Source: Streptomyces parvulus (lineage in GTDB: Bacteria > Actinomycetota > Actinomycetes > Streptomycetales > Streptomycetaceae). From it: a stretch of 64,000 nucleotides of DNA. The stretch is from contig NZ_BMRX01000005.1 in assembly GCF_014648855.1 (NCBI RefSeq), positions 62,001 to 126,000 of the forward strand, in the 5' to 3' direction. Below, piece after piece: positions 9,169-18,075 of the stretch (position 1 is its first letter; every line of letters starts with the position of its first letter). The translations under genes and the position numbers were made by a program. The notes under the pieces were generated by a model. It saw only the letters and a program-made list of their open reading frames with translations. It made no database searches and was not told the DNA's origin.

Positions 9169-11865
9169 ATGAGTGAGGCGGGGCGGACGTGTCAGCGTCC
9201 CGGCTGCGGCGGGACCTACGAGGACATGGGCGGCGGCGAGCTGTACTGCGACACGTGCGGCCTCGCGCCGGTCGTCGCGTCGAACGGCCTGGTCGGCTCC
9301 GTGCCGACCGGCGTCACCGCGGGCGGCGGTCGGGGCTCGCGCGGGTCGGCGGGCAGCGCCGGATCGTCCCGGTCCAGCGGCCGGGGTTCGCGTGCCTCGT
9401 CGCCGTCGTCGCGCTCGTCGAGGTCCCGGCGCTCGGTCTCCGGCCGGCTCTCGCGGGCGGTGTCGGGCCGGTCGACGGGGCGCTCGGTGTCGGTGCGCAG
9501 CTCGGGCTCGGGCGCCGGGTCCACCGCGCGGGGGCGTCTGGGCGCCGGGCTCGTGGAGGTTCCGGCGGTCCCGCGGCCCGACCCGCGCGAGATGGTCATG
9601 GAGCGTCCCGAGGTGCCGGAGCGCAAGCGGTTCTGCTCGCGCTCGGACTGCGGGGCCCCGGTCGGGCGGGCCCGCGGCGAACGGCCGGGCCGCACCGAGG
9701 GCTTCTGCACCAAGTGCGGCCACCCCTACTCGTTCGTTCCCAAGCTGACGGCCGGTGACGTCGTGCACGGCCAGTACGAGGTGGCGGGCTGCCTCGCGCA
9801 CGGCGGGCTCGGCTGGGTCTACCTCGCCGTCGACAAGGCCGTCTCCGACCGCTGGGTGGTCCTCAAGGGCCTGCTGGACACCGGCGACCAGGACGCGATG
9901 GCGGCGGCGATCTCCGAACGGCGGTTCCTCGCCGAGATCGAGCACGCCAACATCGTGCGGATCTACAACTTCGTCGAGCACCTCGACCAGCGCACCGGCT
10001 CCCTCGACGGCTACATCGTCATGGAGTACGTCGGCGGCAAGTCGCTCAAGGAGATCGCCAACTCCCGCCGTACACCGGCGGGCAGACGCGACCCGCTGCC
10101 GGTGGAGCAGGCCTGCGCGTACGGCATCGAGGCGCTGGAGGCGCTCGGCCACCTGCACAGCCGCAAGCTGCTGTACTGCGACTTCAAGGTCGACAACGCC
10201 ATCCAGACCGAGGACCAGCTCAAGCTCATCGACATGGGCGCGGTCCGCCGCATGGACGACGACGAGTCGGCGATCTACGGCACGGTGGGGTACCAGGCGC
10301 CCGAAGTGGCCGACACCGGACCGTCGGTCGCCTCCGACCTGTACACCGTCGGCCGCACCCTGGCCGTGCTGACCTTCGACTTCCAGGGCTACACGAGCGT
10401 CTACGCGGACTCGCTGCCCGACCCGGACACCATCGAGGTGTTCCGGCGGTACGAGTCCTTCTACCGGCTGCTGGTCCGCGCCACCGACCCGGACCCGGCC
10501 CGCCGGTTCGCCTCCGCCGAGGAGATGGCGGAGCAGCTGACGGGTGTGCTGCGCGAGGTGGTCTCGCTCCAGACCGGCCGGGCCCGGCCCGCGCTCTCCA
10601 CGCTGTTCGGGCCCGAGGTCCGGGTGACGGACACGGAACTGTTCCCGCGCCTGGACGGCGAGGTGTCGACGCTGGGCGCCCGGACGACGGTCCGCGGACG
10701 CCGGCGCGGCGGGGGCGCGAGCGCGTCGCTGCCGGGCGGCGCCGGGTCCGCGCCCGCGCTGCCGGGCGCCCCGGGGCCTGCCCTGGGCGCGCCGGGCGGG
10801 ACGGTCACGGGGGGTGTGCCGGGCGCCGGTTCGGGCGGTGCGGCGGCGGGCGGCGGCGCGAGCGCCTCGCTGCCGGGCGCGGTGAGCGCGGTCGGCGGGC
10901 TCGGCGGCGGGACCTCCGGGCTGGTCAAGGGCGCGGACGCGCCCGCCGCGTCCCTCGCCCTGCCGGTCCCGCGGGTGGACGCGGGCGACCCCAACGCGGG
11001 TTTCCTGGCCGGTCTCATGGCGTCCGCGCCCGCCGAGTTGCTGACCGCGCTCGCCGCCGCCCCGGCGCCCTCCACGGAGACGCGGCTGCGGGAGATCCGG
11101 GCCCGGCTGGAGAACGGCGACGCGCCCGGGGCGCTGACGGCCCTCGAATCGCTGGAGGGCGAACGTCCGGACGACTGGCGGGTGGTCTGGTACCGGGGGC
11201 TGGCCGCGCTGGTGACCGGCGGGCACGAGGACGCGGCGCTGGCCTTCGACGCGGTCTACGACGCCTTCCCGGGCGAGACCGCGCCCAAGCTGGCGCTCGG
11301 CCTGTGCGCGGAGGTGCTGGGGCAGCTCGACAACGCCGCCGAGTACTACCGCCTGGTGTGGTCGACCGACCCGAGCCACGTCAGCGCCGCTTTCGGGCTG
11401 GCCCGGGTGCAGCTGGCGGGCGGCGACCGGGCGGCCGCGGTGCGGACCCTGGAGTCGGTGCCGGAGTCGTCGGTGCACTGCACGGCCGCCCGGGTGGCGG
11501 CCGTCCGGGCCCGGCTGCGGCGGCGTACGGCGGGCGCCGGGGACGTGGCCTTCCTGGACGATCTGACCGCCGCCGCGCGGCAGGTCGAGGCGCTGGACGT
11601 GTACGGTCTGGATCCGGCGCGGCGCGAGCAACTGTCGGCCGAGGTCCTCGGTTGCGCGCTGGACTGGGTACTCTCCGGAGGTCGGGGTTCCGTCCCTCCC
11701 GCCGCCGGGGGACGGACGCTGCTCGGCAGCGGCCTGGACGAACGCGGCCTGCGCTTCGGCCTGGAGCGTTCGTACCGCACGCTGGCCCGGCTGGCGCGGG
11801 GCGGCGAGGAGAGGATCGACCTGGTGGAACGTGCAAATCGTTACCGCCCCCGGACGTGGGTGTAG
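9169..11865 (+). CDS. pknG: PknG-like serine/threonine protein kinase with zinc ribbons and TPR region
   Basis: This is a cytoplasmic protein kinase of 898 residues with PknG architecture. An N-terminal CxxxxC...CxxC ribbon (Cys8, 13, 27, 30) and a Ser/Arg-rich linker precede a rubredoxin-like metal site (Cys156, 161, 180, 183). The kinase domain covers about 200-455, then a Gly/Ala-rich linker, and a TPR-like helical C-terminus from about 620. The ATP-binding lysine is Lys233. The catalytic loop reads YCDFKVDN (Asp338) in place of HRD, and the metal-binding Asp355 is in IDMGAV in place of DFG, both as in PknG. Mycobacterial PknG controls glutamate metabolism by phosphorylating GarA. The PP2C gene follows with no gap. 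Confidence 0.88.
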   Translation: MSEAGRTCQRPGCGGTYEDMGGGELYCDTCGLAPVVASNGLVGSVPTGVTAGGGRGSRGSAGSAGSSRSSGRGSRASSPSSRSSRSRRSVSGRLSRAVSGRSTGRSVSVRSSGSGAGSTARGRLGAGLVEVPAVPRPDPREMVMERPEVPERKRFCSRSDCGAPVGRARGERPGRTEGFCTKCGHPYSFVPKLTAGDVVHGQYEVAGCLAHGGLGWVYLAVDKAVSDRWVVLKGLLDTGDQDAMAAAISERRFLAEIEHANIVRIYNFVEHLDQRTGSLDGYIVMEYVGGKSLKEIANSRRTPAGRRDPLPVEQACAYGIEALEALGHLHSRKLLYCDFKVDNAIQTEDQLKLIDMGAVRRMDDDESAIYGTVGYQAPEVADTGPSVASDLYTVGRTLAVLTFDFQGYTSVYADSLPDPDTIEVFRRYESFYRLLVRATDPDPARRFASAEEMAEQLTGVLREVVSLQTGRARPALSTLFGPEVRVTDTELFPRLDGEVSTLGARTTVRGRRRGGGASASLPGGAGSAPALPGAPGPALGAPGGTVTGGVPGAGSGGAAAGGGASASLPGAVSAVGGLGGGTSGLVKGADAPAASLALPVPRVDAGDPNAGFLAGLMASAPAELLTALAAAPAPSTETRLREIRARLENGDAPGALTALESLEGERPDDWRVVWYRGLAALVTGGHEDAALAFDAVYDAFPGETAPKLALGLCAEVLGQLDNAAEYYRLVWSTDPSHVSAAFGLARVQLAGGDRAAAVRTLESVPESSVHCTAARVAAVRARLRRRTAGAGDVAFLDDLTAAARQVEALDVYGLDPARREQLSAEVLGCALDWVLSGGRGSVPPAAGGRTLLGSGLDERGLRFGLERSYRTLARLARGGEERIDLVERANRYRPRTWV

Positions 11866-11868
11866 TTG

Positions 11869-13227
11869 ATGTCGCAGATGCCCCAGCAGGCCGCTGTGTC
11901 CAAGTGCCCGAGCTGCGAGGAGCCCCTCGAGTCGGGTGACCGTTTCTGCGGTGCGTGCGGATACGACCTGTCCGCGGTGCCCCCGCGGCCCGACGACCAC
12001 CCGGCCGTCGCCGCCGGCGGCGCCGTACCCGCCCCGGCGCCCGCGCCGGACGGCGTGGACTGGCCCGCGGCCCGCGACTCGGACGGCCAGGGCCGCCCGG
12101 TTCCCGTGCACGCGGCCGCCGAACTGCCCGGCACCGACTCGGGCGGCTCCCCGCTGCCGCCGCCGCCCGCGGCCCCGCCGGTGCCGCCCTCGCCGGGCGT
12201 GCGCTTCGACCGGCCCGGCGAACCGGAGGAGTACCCCTTGCAGGCGCCCGACCCGAGGCTGGACACCGCGGCGGCCCCGCGGCCCGACTCCCCCGCCGCC
12301 CCGGCTCCCGGCGCCAAGGTGTGCGTCGCCTGCCGCGCGGGCCGGGTCGACGACGACGGCTACTGCGAGAACTGCGGACACGCCCAGCCCCGCGAACGCG
12401 ACCACATGGAGCAGGAGTCGGGCCCCGTCGCCGCGGTCAGCGACCGGGGGCTGCGCCACCACCGCAACGAGGACGCGTTCTCGGTGGGCTGCACCGCGCT
12501 GCCCGACGGCGCCCCCGCGAGCGTCGCCATCGTCTGCGACGGCGTGTCCTCCGCGACCCGCCCCGACGACGCCTCGCTCGCCGCGTCCCGGGCCGCGGGT
12601 GAGTCGCTGCTGACCGCCCTGCCGCGCGGCACGCACCCCCAACAGGCCATGCACGACGCCATCCTCGCCGCCTCGCACGCCGTGAACGCGCTGGCCGACG
12701 AGCCCGCCACCGCCCGCGAGCAGGGCCCGCACCAGAACGCGCCCGCCTGCACCCTGGTCGGCGCCGTGGTCACCGCCGGCCTGCTGGTCGTCGGCTGGGT
12801 CGGCGACAGCCGCGTGTACTGGGTGCCGGCCGACCGCGCCACCCCGCCCGCCCGGCTCACCGAGGACGACTCGTGGGCGGCGCAGATGGTCGCCGCGGGC
12901 CTGATGAGCGAGGCCGAGGCCTACGCCGACGACCGCGCCCACGCGATCACCGGCTGGCTGGGCGCCGACGCCTACGAACTGGAGCCGCACACCGCGTCGT
13001 TCAAGCCGGACCGCCCCGGCGTGGTCGTGGTCTGCACGGACGGCCTGTGGAACTACGCGGAGTCCGCCGAGGAGATGGCCGACGCCATGCCCCTCGACGC
13101 GGCCGTCCGCCCGCTGCACGGCGCCCGCGTCCTGGTCGGCCACGCCCTGGACGGTGGCGGCCACGACAACGTAACAGTGGCCCTCGTGCCGTTCCCGGCC
13201 GTGCCGCAGGGGGCAGGATCGGCCTGA
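11869..13227 (+). CDS. PP2C-family serine/threonine phosphatase with zinc ribbons
   Basis: This is a 452-residue phosphatase that could reverse the kinase encoded just upstream. It opens with a zinc ribbon near residues 12-31 (CPSC...CGAC). A proline-rich spacer and a second ribbon near 151-172 (CVAC...CENC) follow, then a PP2C domain from about 185. The metal-binding motifs are visible: SDRGLRHHRNEDAF, VCDGVSS, GWVGDSRVY and GGHDNVTVAL. ATG at 11869 is chosen; a TTG at 11866 directly after the pknG stop and an ATG at 11878 are alternatives, none with a strong ribosome site, so translation probably depends on coupling. A hairpin at 13267-13290 follows. Confidence 0.87.
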   Translation: MSQMPQQAAVSKCPSCEEPLESGDRFCGACGYDLSAVPPRPDDHPAVAAGGAVPAPAPAPDGVDWPAARDSDGQGRPVPVHAAAELPGTDSGGSPLPPPPAAPPVPPSPGVRFDRPGEPEEYPLQAPDPRLDTAAAPRPDSPAAPAPGAKVCVACRAGRVDDDGYCENCGHAQPRERDHMEQESGPVAAVSDRGLRHHRNEDAFSVGCTALPDGAPASVAIVCDGVSSATRPDDASLAASRAAGESLLTALPRGTHPQQAMHDAILAASHAVNALADEPATAREQGPHQNAPACTLVGAVVTAGLLVVGWVGDSRVYWVPADRATPPARLTEDDSWAAQMVAAGLMSEAEAYADDRAHAITGWLGADAYELEPHTASFKPDRPGVVVVCTDGLWNYAESAEEMADAMPLDAAVRPLHGARVLVGHALDGGGHDNVTVALVPFPAVPQGAGSA

Positions 13228-13266
13228 GGCCCCCGCACGGGTAGGGGTACGCGCGCGGGGCGGCCT

Positions 13267-13290
13267 CACGGGCCGCGGGGGCGGCCCGTG
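13267..13290 (+). terminator. Hairpin between the phosphatase and vWA genes
   Basis: There is a perfect 10-bp stem (CACGGGCCGC / GCGGCCCGTG) around a four-G loop in the 115-base gap between the PP2C and vWA genes. It has no U-tract, as is usual in Streptomyces. It could end or weaken transcription between the kinase/phosphatase part and the vWA/FHA part. Confidence 0.5.
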
Positions 13291-13342
13291 CCACAGCCAA
13301 CGCCCCACCCGCGTGGGGACGTAGAGGGGGATGCGATCCGGC

Positions 13343-14689
13343 ATGGCCAATTTCTCGAAGTCGAACGTGCCGCAGTTCGCGGTGGACGTCTACCAGAACG
13401 AGTACCTGCCCGAGGGCGGCCGCGAGGTCAACGCCATCGTGACGGTCACCGCGACCGGCGGCGGCACGGTCGGGAGCGCGGTCGCCGCGCCCCACCTGTA
13501 CTCGCCCGGCCAGGGCCCGTCGGCGGCCGTGGCGCTGCTGGTCGACTGCTCGGGCTCGATGGACTACCCGCCGACCAAGATGCGCAACGCCCGCGACGCG
13601 ACGGCCGCCGCGATCGACACCCTGCGCGACGGCGTGCACTTCGCGGTGGTCGGCGGCACCCACGTGGCCAAGGAGGTCTATCCCGGCGGCGGCCGCCTCG
13701 CGGTGGCCGGCGCGGCCACCCGGGAGCAGGCCAAGCAGGCGCTGCGCAGGCTCAGCGCGGGCGGCGGCACCGCCATCGGCACCTGGCTGCGGCTGGCCGA
13801 CCGGCTGCTGGCCACCGCGGACGTCGCCATCCGGCACGGCATCCTGCTCACCGACGGCCGCAACGAGCACGAGTCGCCGGAGGACCTGAGGGCGGCGCTC
13901 GACTCGTGTGCCGGCCGGTTCACCTGTGACGCCCGGGGCGTGGGCACCGACTGGGAAGTGAAAGAAGTCACAGCGATAGCCTCCGCGCTGCTCGGCACGG
14001 CCGACATCGTCGCCGATCCGGCGGGTCTGGCCGCCGACTTCACGCGGATGATGGAGACGGCCATGGGCAAGGAGGTCGCGGACGTCGCGCTGCGCCTGTG
14101 GACCCCGGTCGGCACCACCGTGAAGTTCGTCAAGCAGGTCGCGCCCACGGTCGAGGAGCTGACCGGCCGGCGCACCGAGGCGGGTCCGCGGGCCGGGGAC
14201 TACCCCACCGGTTCCTGGGGCGACGAGTCCCGCGACTACCACGTCTGCGTCGAGGTTCCGGCCGCGGAGCTGGGCCGGGAGATGCTGGCGGCCCGCGTCT
14301 CGCTGGTCATCCCGGAGCCTGACGGCAGTGTCCAGAACCTCGGCGCGCAGGGTCTCGTACGGGCCGTGTGGACGGACGACATGGCCGCCTCGACGTCCAT
14401 CAACCCGCAGGTCGCCCACTACACGGGGCAGGCCGAACTGGCCCAAGTCATCCAGCAGGGGCTGGATCTGCGCAAAGCGGGAGACATCGACGGAGCAACG
14501 GCCAAACTGGGCCGCGCGGTTCAGCTCGCGGGGGTCTCCGGAAACGGTGATACGGCGAAACTGCTTGCGAAGGTGGTGGACGTGGTGGACGCGGCGGCGG
14601 GTACTGTGCGACTGAAAGCGAAGGTCGAAGAGGCCGACGAGATGACACTCGAGACCCGGTCGACCAAGACTGTTCGTGTGAAGAAGTGA
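13343..14689 (+). CDS. von Willebrand factor type A domain protein of the PknG/PP2C cluster
   Basis: This is a 448-residue soluble protein with a vWA domain. The MIDAS metal site begins at Asp68 in DCSGS, with the supporting Thr and Asp further on (GGGTAIGTW, LTDGRNEHES). The C-terminal 200 residues are beta-rich and include a tail ending LETRSTKTVRVKK. No signal peptide or membrane segment is seen, so it probably works in the cytoplasm as a scaffold. ATG at 13343 is chosen over ATG at 13331, since the latter lies directly against the ribosome-site purines (AGAGGGGG). Kinase, phosphatase and vWA neighbours with zinc ribbons recall the TerY-phosphorylation triad described in other bacteria. 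The FHA gene starts 47 bases downstream. Confidence 0.82.
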   Translation: MANFSKSNVPQFAVDVYQNEYLPEGGREVNAIVTVTATGGGTVGSAVAAPHLYSPGQGPSAAVALLVDCSGSMDYPPTKMRNARDATAAAIDTLRDGVHFAVVGGTHVAKEVYPGGGRLAVAGAATREQAKQALRRLSAGGGTAIGTWLRLADRLLATADVAIRHGILLTDGRNEHESPEDLRAALDSCAGRFTCDARGVGTDWEVKEVTAIASALLGTADIVADPAGLAADFTRMMETAMGKEVADVALRLWTPVGTTVKFVKQVAPTVEELTGRRTEAGPRAGDYPTGSWGDESRDYHVCVEVPAAELGREMLAARVSLVIPEPDGSVQNLGAQGLVRAVWTDDMAASTSINPQVAHYTGQAELAQVIQQGLDLRKAGDIDGATAKLGRAVQLAGVSGNGDTAKLLAKVVDVVDAAAGTVRLKAKVEEADEMTLETRSTKTVRVKK

Positions 14690-14736
14690 CGCGGGACCAT
14701 CCGCGCGACACGCCCGCAAGAGAGGGAAGCCCCGAC

Positions 14737-16434
14737 ATGCCGACCTGCCCGAACGGACACCAGTCGGGTTCCGACGACTGGTGCGAGGTCTGCGGTCACC
14801 GCATGGCCGGTGCCGTGCCGCCCCCTCCGCCGCCACCGGCCCCCGGCGGCGGCTACGGCTTCCCGCCGCCGGCCGGCCCGGGCGGCCCCGGCGGCGAGCC
14901 GCAGCTGTGCCCGCAGTGCCGCACGCCCCGGGAGGGCGGCGCGCCCTTCTGCGAGGAGTGCCGGTGGAACTTCCTCACCAACACGGCCACCTCGTACACC
15001 CCCGCCGCCCCGCGCCCGCCGGCCTCCGGCGGCCCGGCGCCCTTCCAGCAGCCGCCGGGGGGTCCGTCGTACGGCGGTGGTGACGCGTACGGCTACCAGG
15101 GCTCGCGCCCGTCCCAGATGAACCGCCCCGCCGAACCGATCCCCCCGGGTCCGCCCTTCGGCGGCGACCCGTCGGGCCGGGGCGGTCCGGGCGGACCCGG
15201 TGCCCCGACCGGTCCGGGTGGGCCGGGCGGTCCCGCGGGTGGACCCGGCGGTCCCGGAGGACCGGCCGGCGGTCCCGGTGGTCACGGCGGCCCCAATGCT
15301 CCCTCGGGTCCGTTCGGGCCCGGTGGTCCCGGTGGCCCGGCTGGGCCCGGCGGTCCAGGTGGGCACGGTGGTCCGGGACCCAACGCTCCTGGTGGCCCCG
15401 GTGGACCCGGCGGCTTCGGTGGCCAGGGCGGCCCCAACGGACCCGGCGGTTTCGGCGGCCAGGGCGGTCCCAACGGACCTCAGGGCCCCGGTGGCCCGGG
15501 CGGCTTCGGCGGCCCCGGCGGTCCGGGCGGCCCCGGGAATCCCGGTGGCCCCGGTGGCCCCGGTGGCCCCAACGGCCCCGGGGGCCAGGGCGGCCCCTCC
15601 GGTCCCCCTTCCCCGCCTCCGTTCCCCGGCGACCCGTCCCGGCCGGTTCCGCCGCCGCCCGGTCCCGGCGGTCCCGGCGGTCCCGGCGGTCCGGGTGCGC
15701 CGCAGGGCGGCTACGGCTTCCCGCAGACCGGCGCCACGCAGGCCCCGCCCCCGCCCGGACAGGGCTTCCCGCAGGAGACCGGCCGACCGCAGCAGGGCGG
15801 CCCCTCCTTCGGCGGCGGTGACGACGACTGGGTGCTCTCCCCGCCGTCGTCGGCCGGTCCCGGCGGACCCGGCGCGCCGCAGGGCGGCTACGGCTTCCCG
15901 CAGCCCGGTGCCACGCAGGCACCCCCGCCGCCCGGCGGCCCGCAGGGCGGTTACGGCTACCCGCAGACCGGCGCCACCCAGGCCCCGCCGCCGCCCGGCC
16001 AGGGCTTCCCGCAGCGGCCCCAGCAGCCCGCCACCTGGTCGGCGACGATCGGCCCGGACCGCGACTACTTCATGGCGATGATGCACCGCTCCGGCCCCGA
16101 GGCCGCGGGGCTGAACCTGCCCGCGTACTCGCCCGAGCAGCAGCGCACGCTCACCGGCAACCAGATCACCATCGGGCGCCGCCGGCACTCCACCGGCGAC
16201 ACCCCGGACATCGACCTGGCGGTGCCGCCGGAGGACCCGGGCGTCTCGCACCAGCACGCGGTGCTGGTCCAGCAGCCCGACGGCAGCTGGGCGGTCGTCG
16301 ACCAGAACTCGACCAACGGCACGACGGTCAACGGCGGCGAGGAGCCGATCCAGCCCTTCGTGCCGGTGCCGCTCCAGGACGGCGACCGGGTGCACGTGGG
16401 CGCCTGGACGACGATCACGATCCGCCGGGGATAG
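14737..16434 (+). CDS. FHA-domain protein with zinc ribbons and a collagen-like Gly-Pro linker
   Basis: This is a 565-residue cytoplasmic protein ending in a forkhead-associated domain (about 470-560; [17 protein letters not shown] and NSTNGT mark the phosphothreonine-binding loops). It probably binds a partner phosphorylated by the cluster's kinase, a role like that of GarA with PknG. Two zinc ribbons open the protein (residues 3-20 and 57-80). Between them and the FHA domain lies a long low-complexity stretch, about residues 145-310, made of Gly-Pro-rich triplets resembling collagen, followed by repeated [18 protein letters not shown] blocks. ATG at 14737 follows GAGAGGGAAG. The linker's exact length is prone to variation or assembly error. 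Confidence 0.85.
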   Translation: MPTCPNGHQSGSDDWCEVCGHRMAGAVPPPPPPPAPGGGYGFPPPAGPGGPGGEPQLCPQCRTPREGGAPFCEECRWNFLTNTATSYTPAAPRPPASGGPAPFQQPPGGPSYGGGDAYGYQGSRPSQMNRPAEPIPPGPPFGGDPSGRGGPGGPGAPTGPGGPGGPAGGPGGPGGPAGGPGGHGGPNAPSGPFGPGGPGGPAGPGGPGGHGGPGPNAPGGPGGPGGFGGQGGPNGPGGFGGQGGPNGPQGPGGPGGFGGPGGPGGPGNPGGPGGPGGPNGPGGQGGPSGPPSPPPFPGDPSRPVPPPPGPGGPGGPGGPGAPQGGYGFPQTGATQAPPPPGQGFPQETGRPQQGGPSFGGGDDDWVLSPPSSAGPGGPGAPQGGYGFPQPGATQAPPPPGGPQGGYGYPQTGATQAPPPPGQGFPQRPQQPATWSATIGPDRDYFMAMMHRSGPEAAGLNLPAYSPEQQRTLTGNQITIGRRRHSTGDTPDIDLAVPPEDPGVSHQHAVLVQQPDGSWAVVDQNSTNGTTVNGGEEPIQPFVPVPLQDGDRVHVGAWTTITIRRG

Positions 16435-16437
16435 CCG

Positions 16438-16459
16438 GGACGGCGCGGGCGGCCCGTCC
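16438..16459. terminator. Weak hairpin between convergent FHA and methyltransferase genes
   Basis: A six-base stem (GGACGG / CCGTCC) with a ten-base loop occupies the 26-base gap between two convergent stop codons. Its position suggests a bidirectional terminator, but the stem is short. Confidence 0.35.
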
Positions 16460-16460
16460 G

Positions 16461-17435
16461 TCAGGCGAAGGGCCAGGCGTACGGGCCCTCGGGGTCGTCC
16501 AGCCACGCCCAGGCCCGCGCGCCCCGCAGCGTGATGCCGAAGCGCTCGCGCCGCGGGGCGTCCTCGCGCTCCCAGAGCGCGTACGCCTCCTGCGGGTCGA
16601 GGCTGCCCCGGCTCAGCGCCAGCAGGAAGCGGAACAGGTCGTTCTCCCGGGCCCGGCGGGGCACTCCGCCCAAGCCCGGCGCCTCGGGCGCGCGGCCGTC
16701 CGCGCCGCGCAGCGGGACGAAGTACGCGGGCGTGTGCAGGAAGCGCCCCTCGGCGTGCTCGGCGTCGCGGACGGTGAGGACGACCAGGCCGGTGGCGAGC
16801 GGCGTCAGGATCCGTCCGCCCGGGCGGCACTGGGCCGGCCAGGCGCGCGGAATCGAGGGCAGCGCGCAGGTGGCGAGGATCCGGTCGTAGGGCGCGCGCT
16901 CGGGCACGCCGCGGGCGCCGTCGCCGGTGACGACGGCCGGGTGGTATCCCGCGGCCGTCAGGTGCCGGCGGGCCGACTCGGTGATCTCCGGGTCCAGGTC
17001 GACGGTGGTGACGAGGTCGCCGTCGCCCAGGCGGTGGGCGAGGAGGGCGGCGTTGTAGCCGGTGCCGGCGCCGATCTCCAGGACCCGGTCGCCGTCGGTC
17101 ACGTGCAGTTCCGCCAGCATCATCGCCATCAGCGAGGGCTGGCTGCTGGAGGAGAGCAGTTCGCCGTCGCGCATCCGGGTCGCCAGGGGGGCGTCGGCGT
17201 ACGCGCCGCGCACCCAGCGCTCCCGGGCGTCGCGGTCGGGGTGCTCGCCCCACCGTCGTTCGTAACCGCCGCGGACGCCGACGTAGTAGTACGGCACGAA
17301 GAGGTGGCGCGGGACCGCGTGGAAGGCCTCCCGCCACACGGGGTCGGCCGTCCAGGCGCCGCTCAGCTCGATCTCGTGCACCAGCTCCGCCCGCGCCGAG
17401 GCCGCGAGGCGGTCCAGGTCCTCGTGCCCGCCCAT
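16461..17435 (-). CDS. Protein-L-isoaspartate O-methyltransferase-like enzyme
   Basis: This is a 324-residue SAM-dependent methyltransferase of the PCMT type, which repairs isoaspartyl residues or, in actinobacteria, often modifies peptides. The SAM-binding motif VLEIGAGTGYN is at residues 118-128, preceded by the PCMT signature SSSSQPSLMA at 95-104. The N-terminal helical part includes the PRHLFVP element (42-48). Residues after about 215 form a C-terminal extension not present in short PCMTs. The start is ATG at 17435. It is divergent from the globin gene. Substrate unknown. Confidence 0.8.
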   Translation of the reverse strand: MGGHEDLDRLAASARAELVHEIELSGAWTADPVWREAFHAVPRHLFVPYYYVGVRGGYERRWGEHPDRDARERWVRGAYADAPLATRMRDGELLSSSSQPSLMAMMLAELHVTDGDRVLEIGAGTGYNAALLAHRLGDGDLVTTVDLDPEITESARRHLTAAGYHPAVVTGDGARGVPERAPYDRILATCALPSIPRAWPAQCRPGGRILTPLATGLVVLTVRDAEHAEGRFLHTPAYFVPLRGADGRAPEAPGLGGVPRRARENDLFRFLLALSRGSLDPQEAYALWEREDAPRRERFGITLRGARAWAWLDDPEGPYAWPFA

Positions 17436-17511
17436 GCCTCCACAGTAAGGGCCCGGGTGGGGGGACCTAAGTCCGAAGTCCTATGTCCACGTGTCTGAGA
17501 CCATGGACGGC

Positions 17512-17916
17512 GTGAATGAGATTCGGCGCGGCACGCTTCAGGAGCAGACCTTCTACGAGCAGGTCGGCGGGGAGGAGACCTTCCGCCGGCTCGTCCACCG
17601 TTTCTACCAGGGGGTGGCCGAGGACCCGATCCTGCGGCCGATGTACCCGGAGGAGGACCTGGGTCCGGCTGAGGAGCGCTTCACGCTCTTCCTCATGCAG
17701 TACTGGGGCGGGCCGACGACGTACAGCGAGAACCGGGGCCACCCGCGGCTGCGGATGCGGCACGCGCCGTTCGCCGTGGACCGGGCCGCGCACGACGCCT
17801 GGCTGAAGCACATGCGGGTCGCGCTCGACGAGCTGGGACTCTCCGAGGAGCACGAGCAGACCCTCTGGAAGTACCTGACCTACGCGGCGGCGTCGATGGT
17901 CAACACCGCGGGCTGA
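17512..17916 (+). CDS. glbO: Group II truncated haemoglobin (GlbO-like)
   Basis: This is a small haem protein of 134 residues with the two-over-two fold, binding oxygen or handling NO and oxidative stress in the cytoplasm. Family markers are Tyr32 (B10) in HRFYQG, the MQYWGGP segment, the proximal histidine His84 in MRHAPF and Trp97 (G8) in DAWLKHM, a tryptophan typical of group II. GTG at 17512 gives the usual length. An upstream GTG at 17491 adds seven residues and has no ribosome site either. The gene is divergent from the methyltransferase with about 76 bases between. Confidence 0.85.
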   Translation: MNEIRRGTLQEQTFYEQVGGEETFRRLVHRFYQGVAEDPILRPMYPEEDLGPAEERFTLFLMQYWGGPTTYSENRGHPRLRMRHAPFAVDRAAHDAWLKHMRVALDELGLSEEHEQTLWKYLTYAAASMVNTAG

Positions 17917-18075
17917 CCGGCCCGTCCGCCGTCCGTCGGGAGAAATGGCCCGCGCGGTGCGCGGATTCCGGTCGGCCGACGTCGAATTCCGGTCACGATC
18001 CGGTCAAGTCCGTACCTCAGGCGCTTACTTTCGCCACACGTCCTCTGACAGCATCGCCAAGAGGTCTGGACAACG

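Noticed and set aside
8878..13350. A 1490-codon open frame on the minus strand
   Set aside because: It lies opposite the kinase and phosphatase genes. Its product is an Arg/Gly/Ala-rich low-complexity chain without domains, a usual shadow of high-GC coding DNA.
15170..15670. CRISPR-like or tandem-repeat array
   Set aside because: The repeats are in-frame Gly-Pro codons of the FHA gene, with no constant repeat/spacer pattern.
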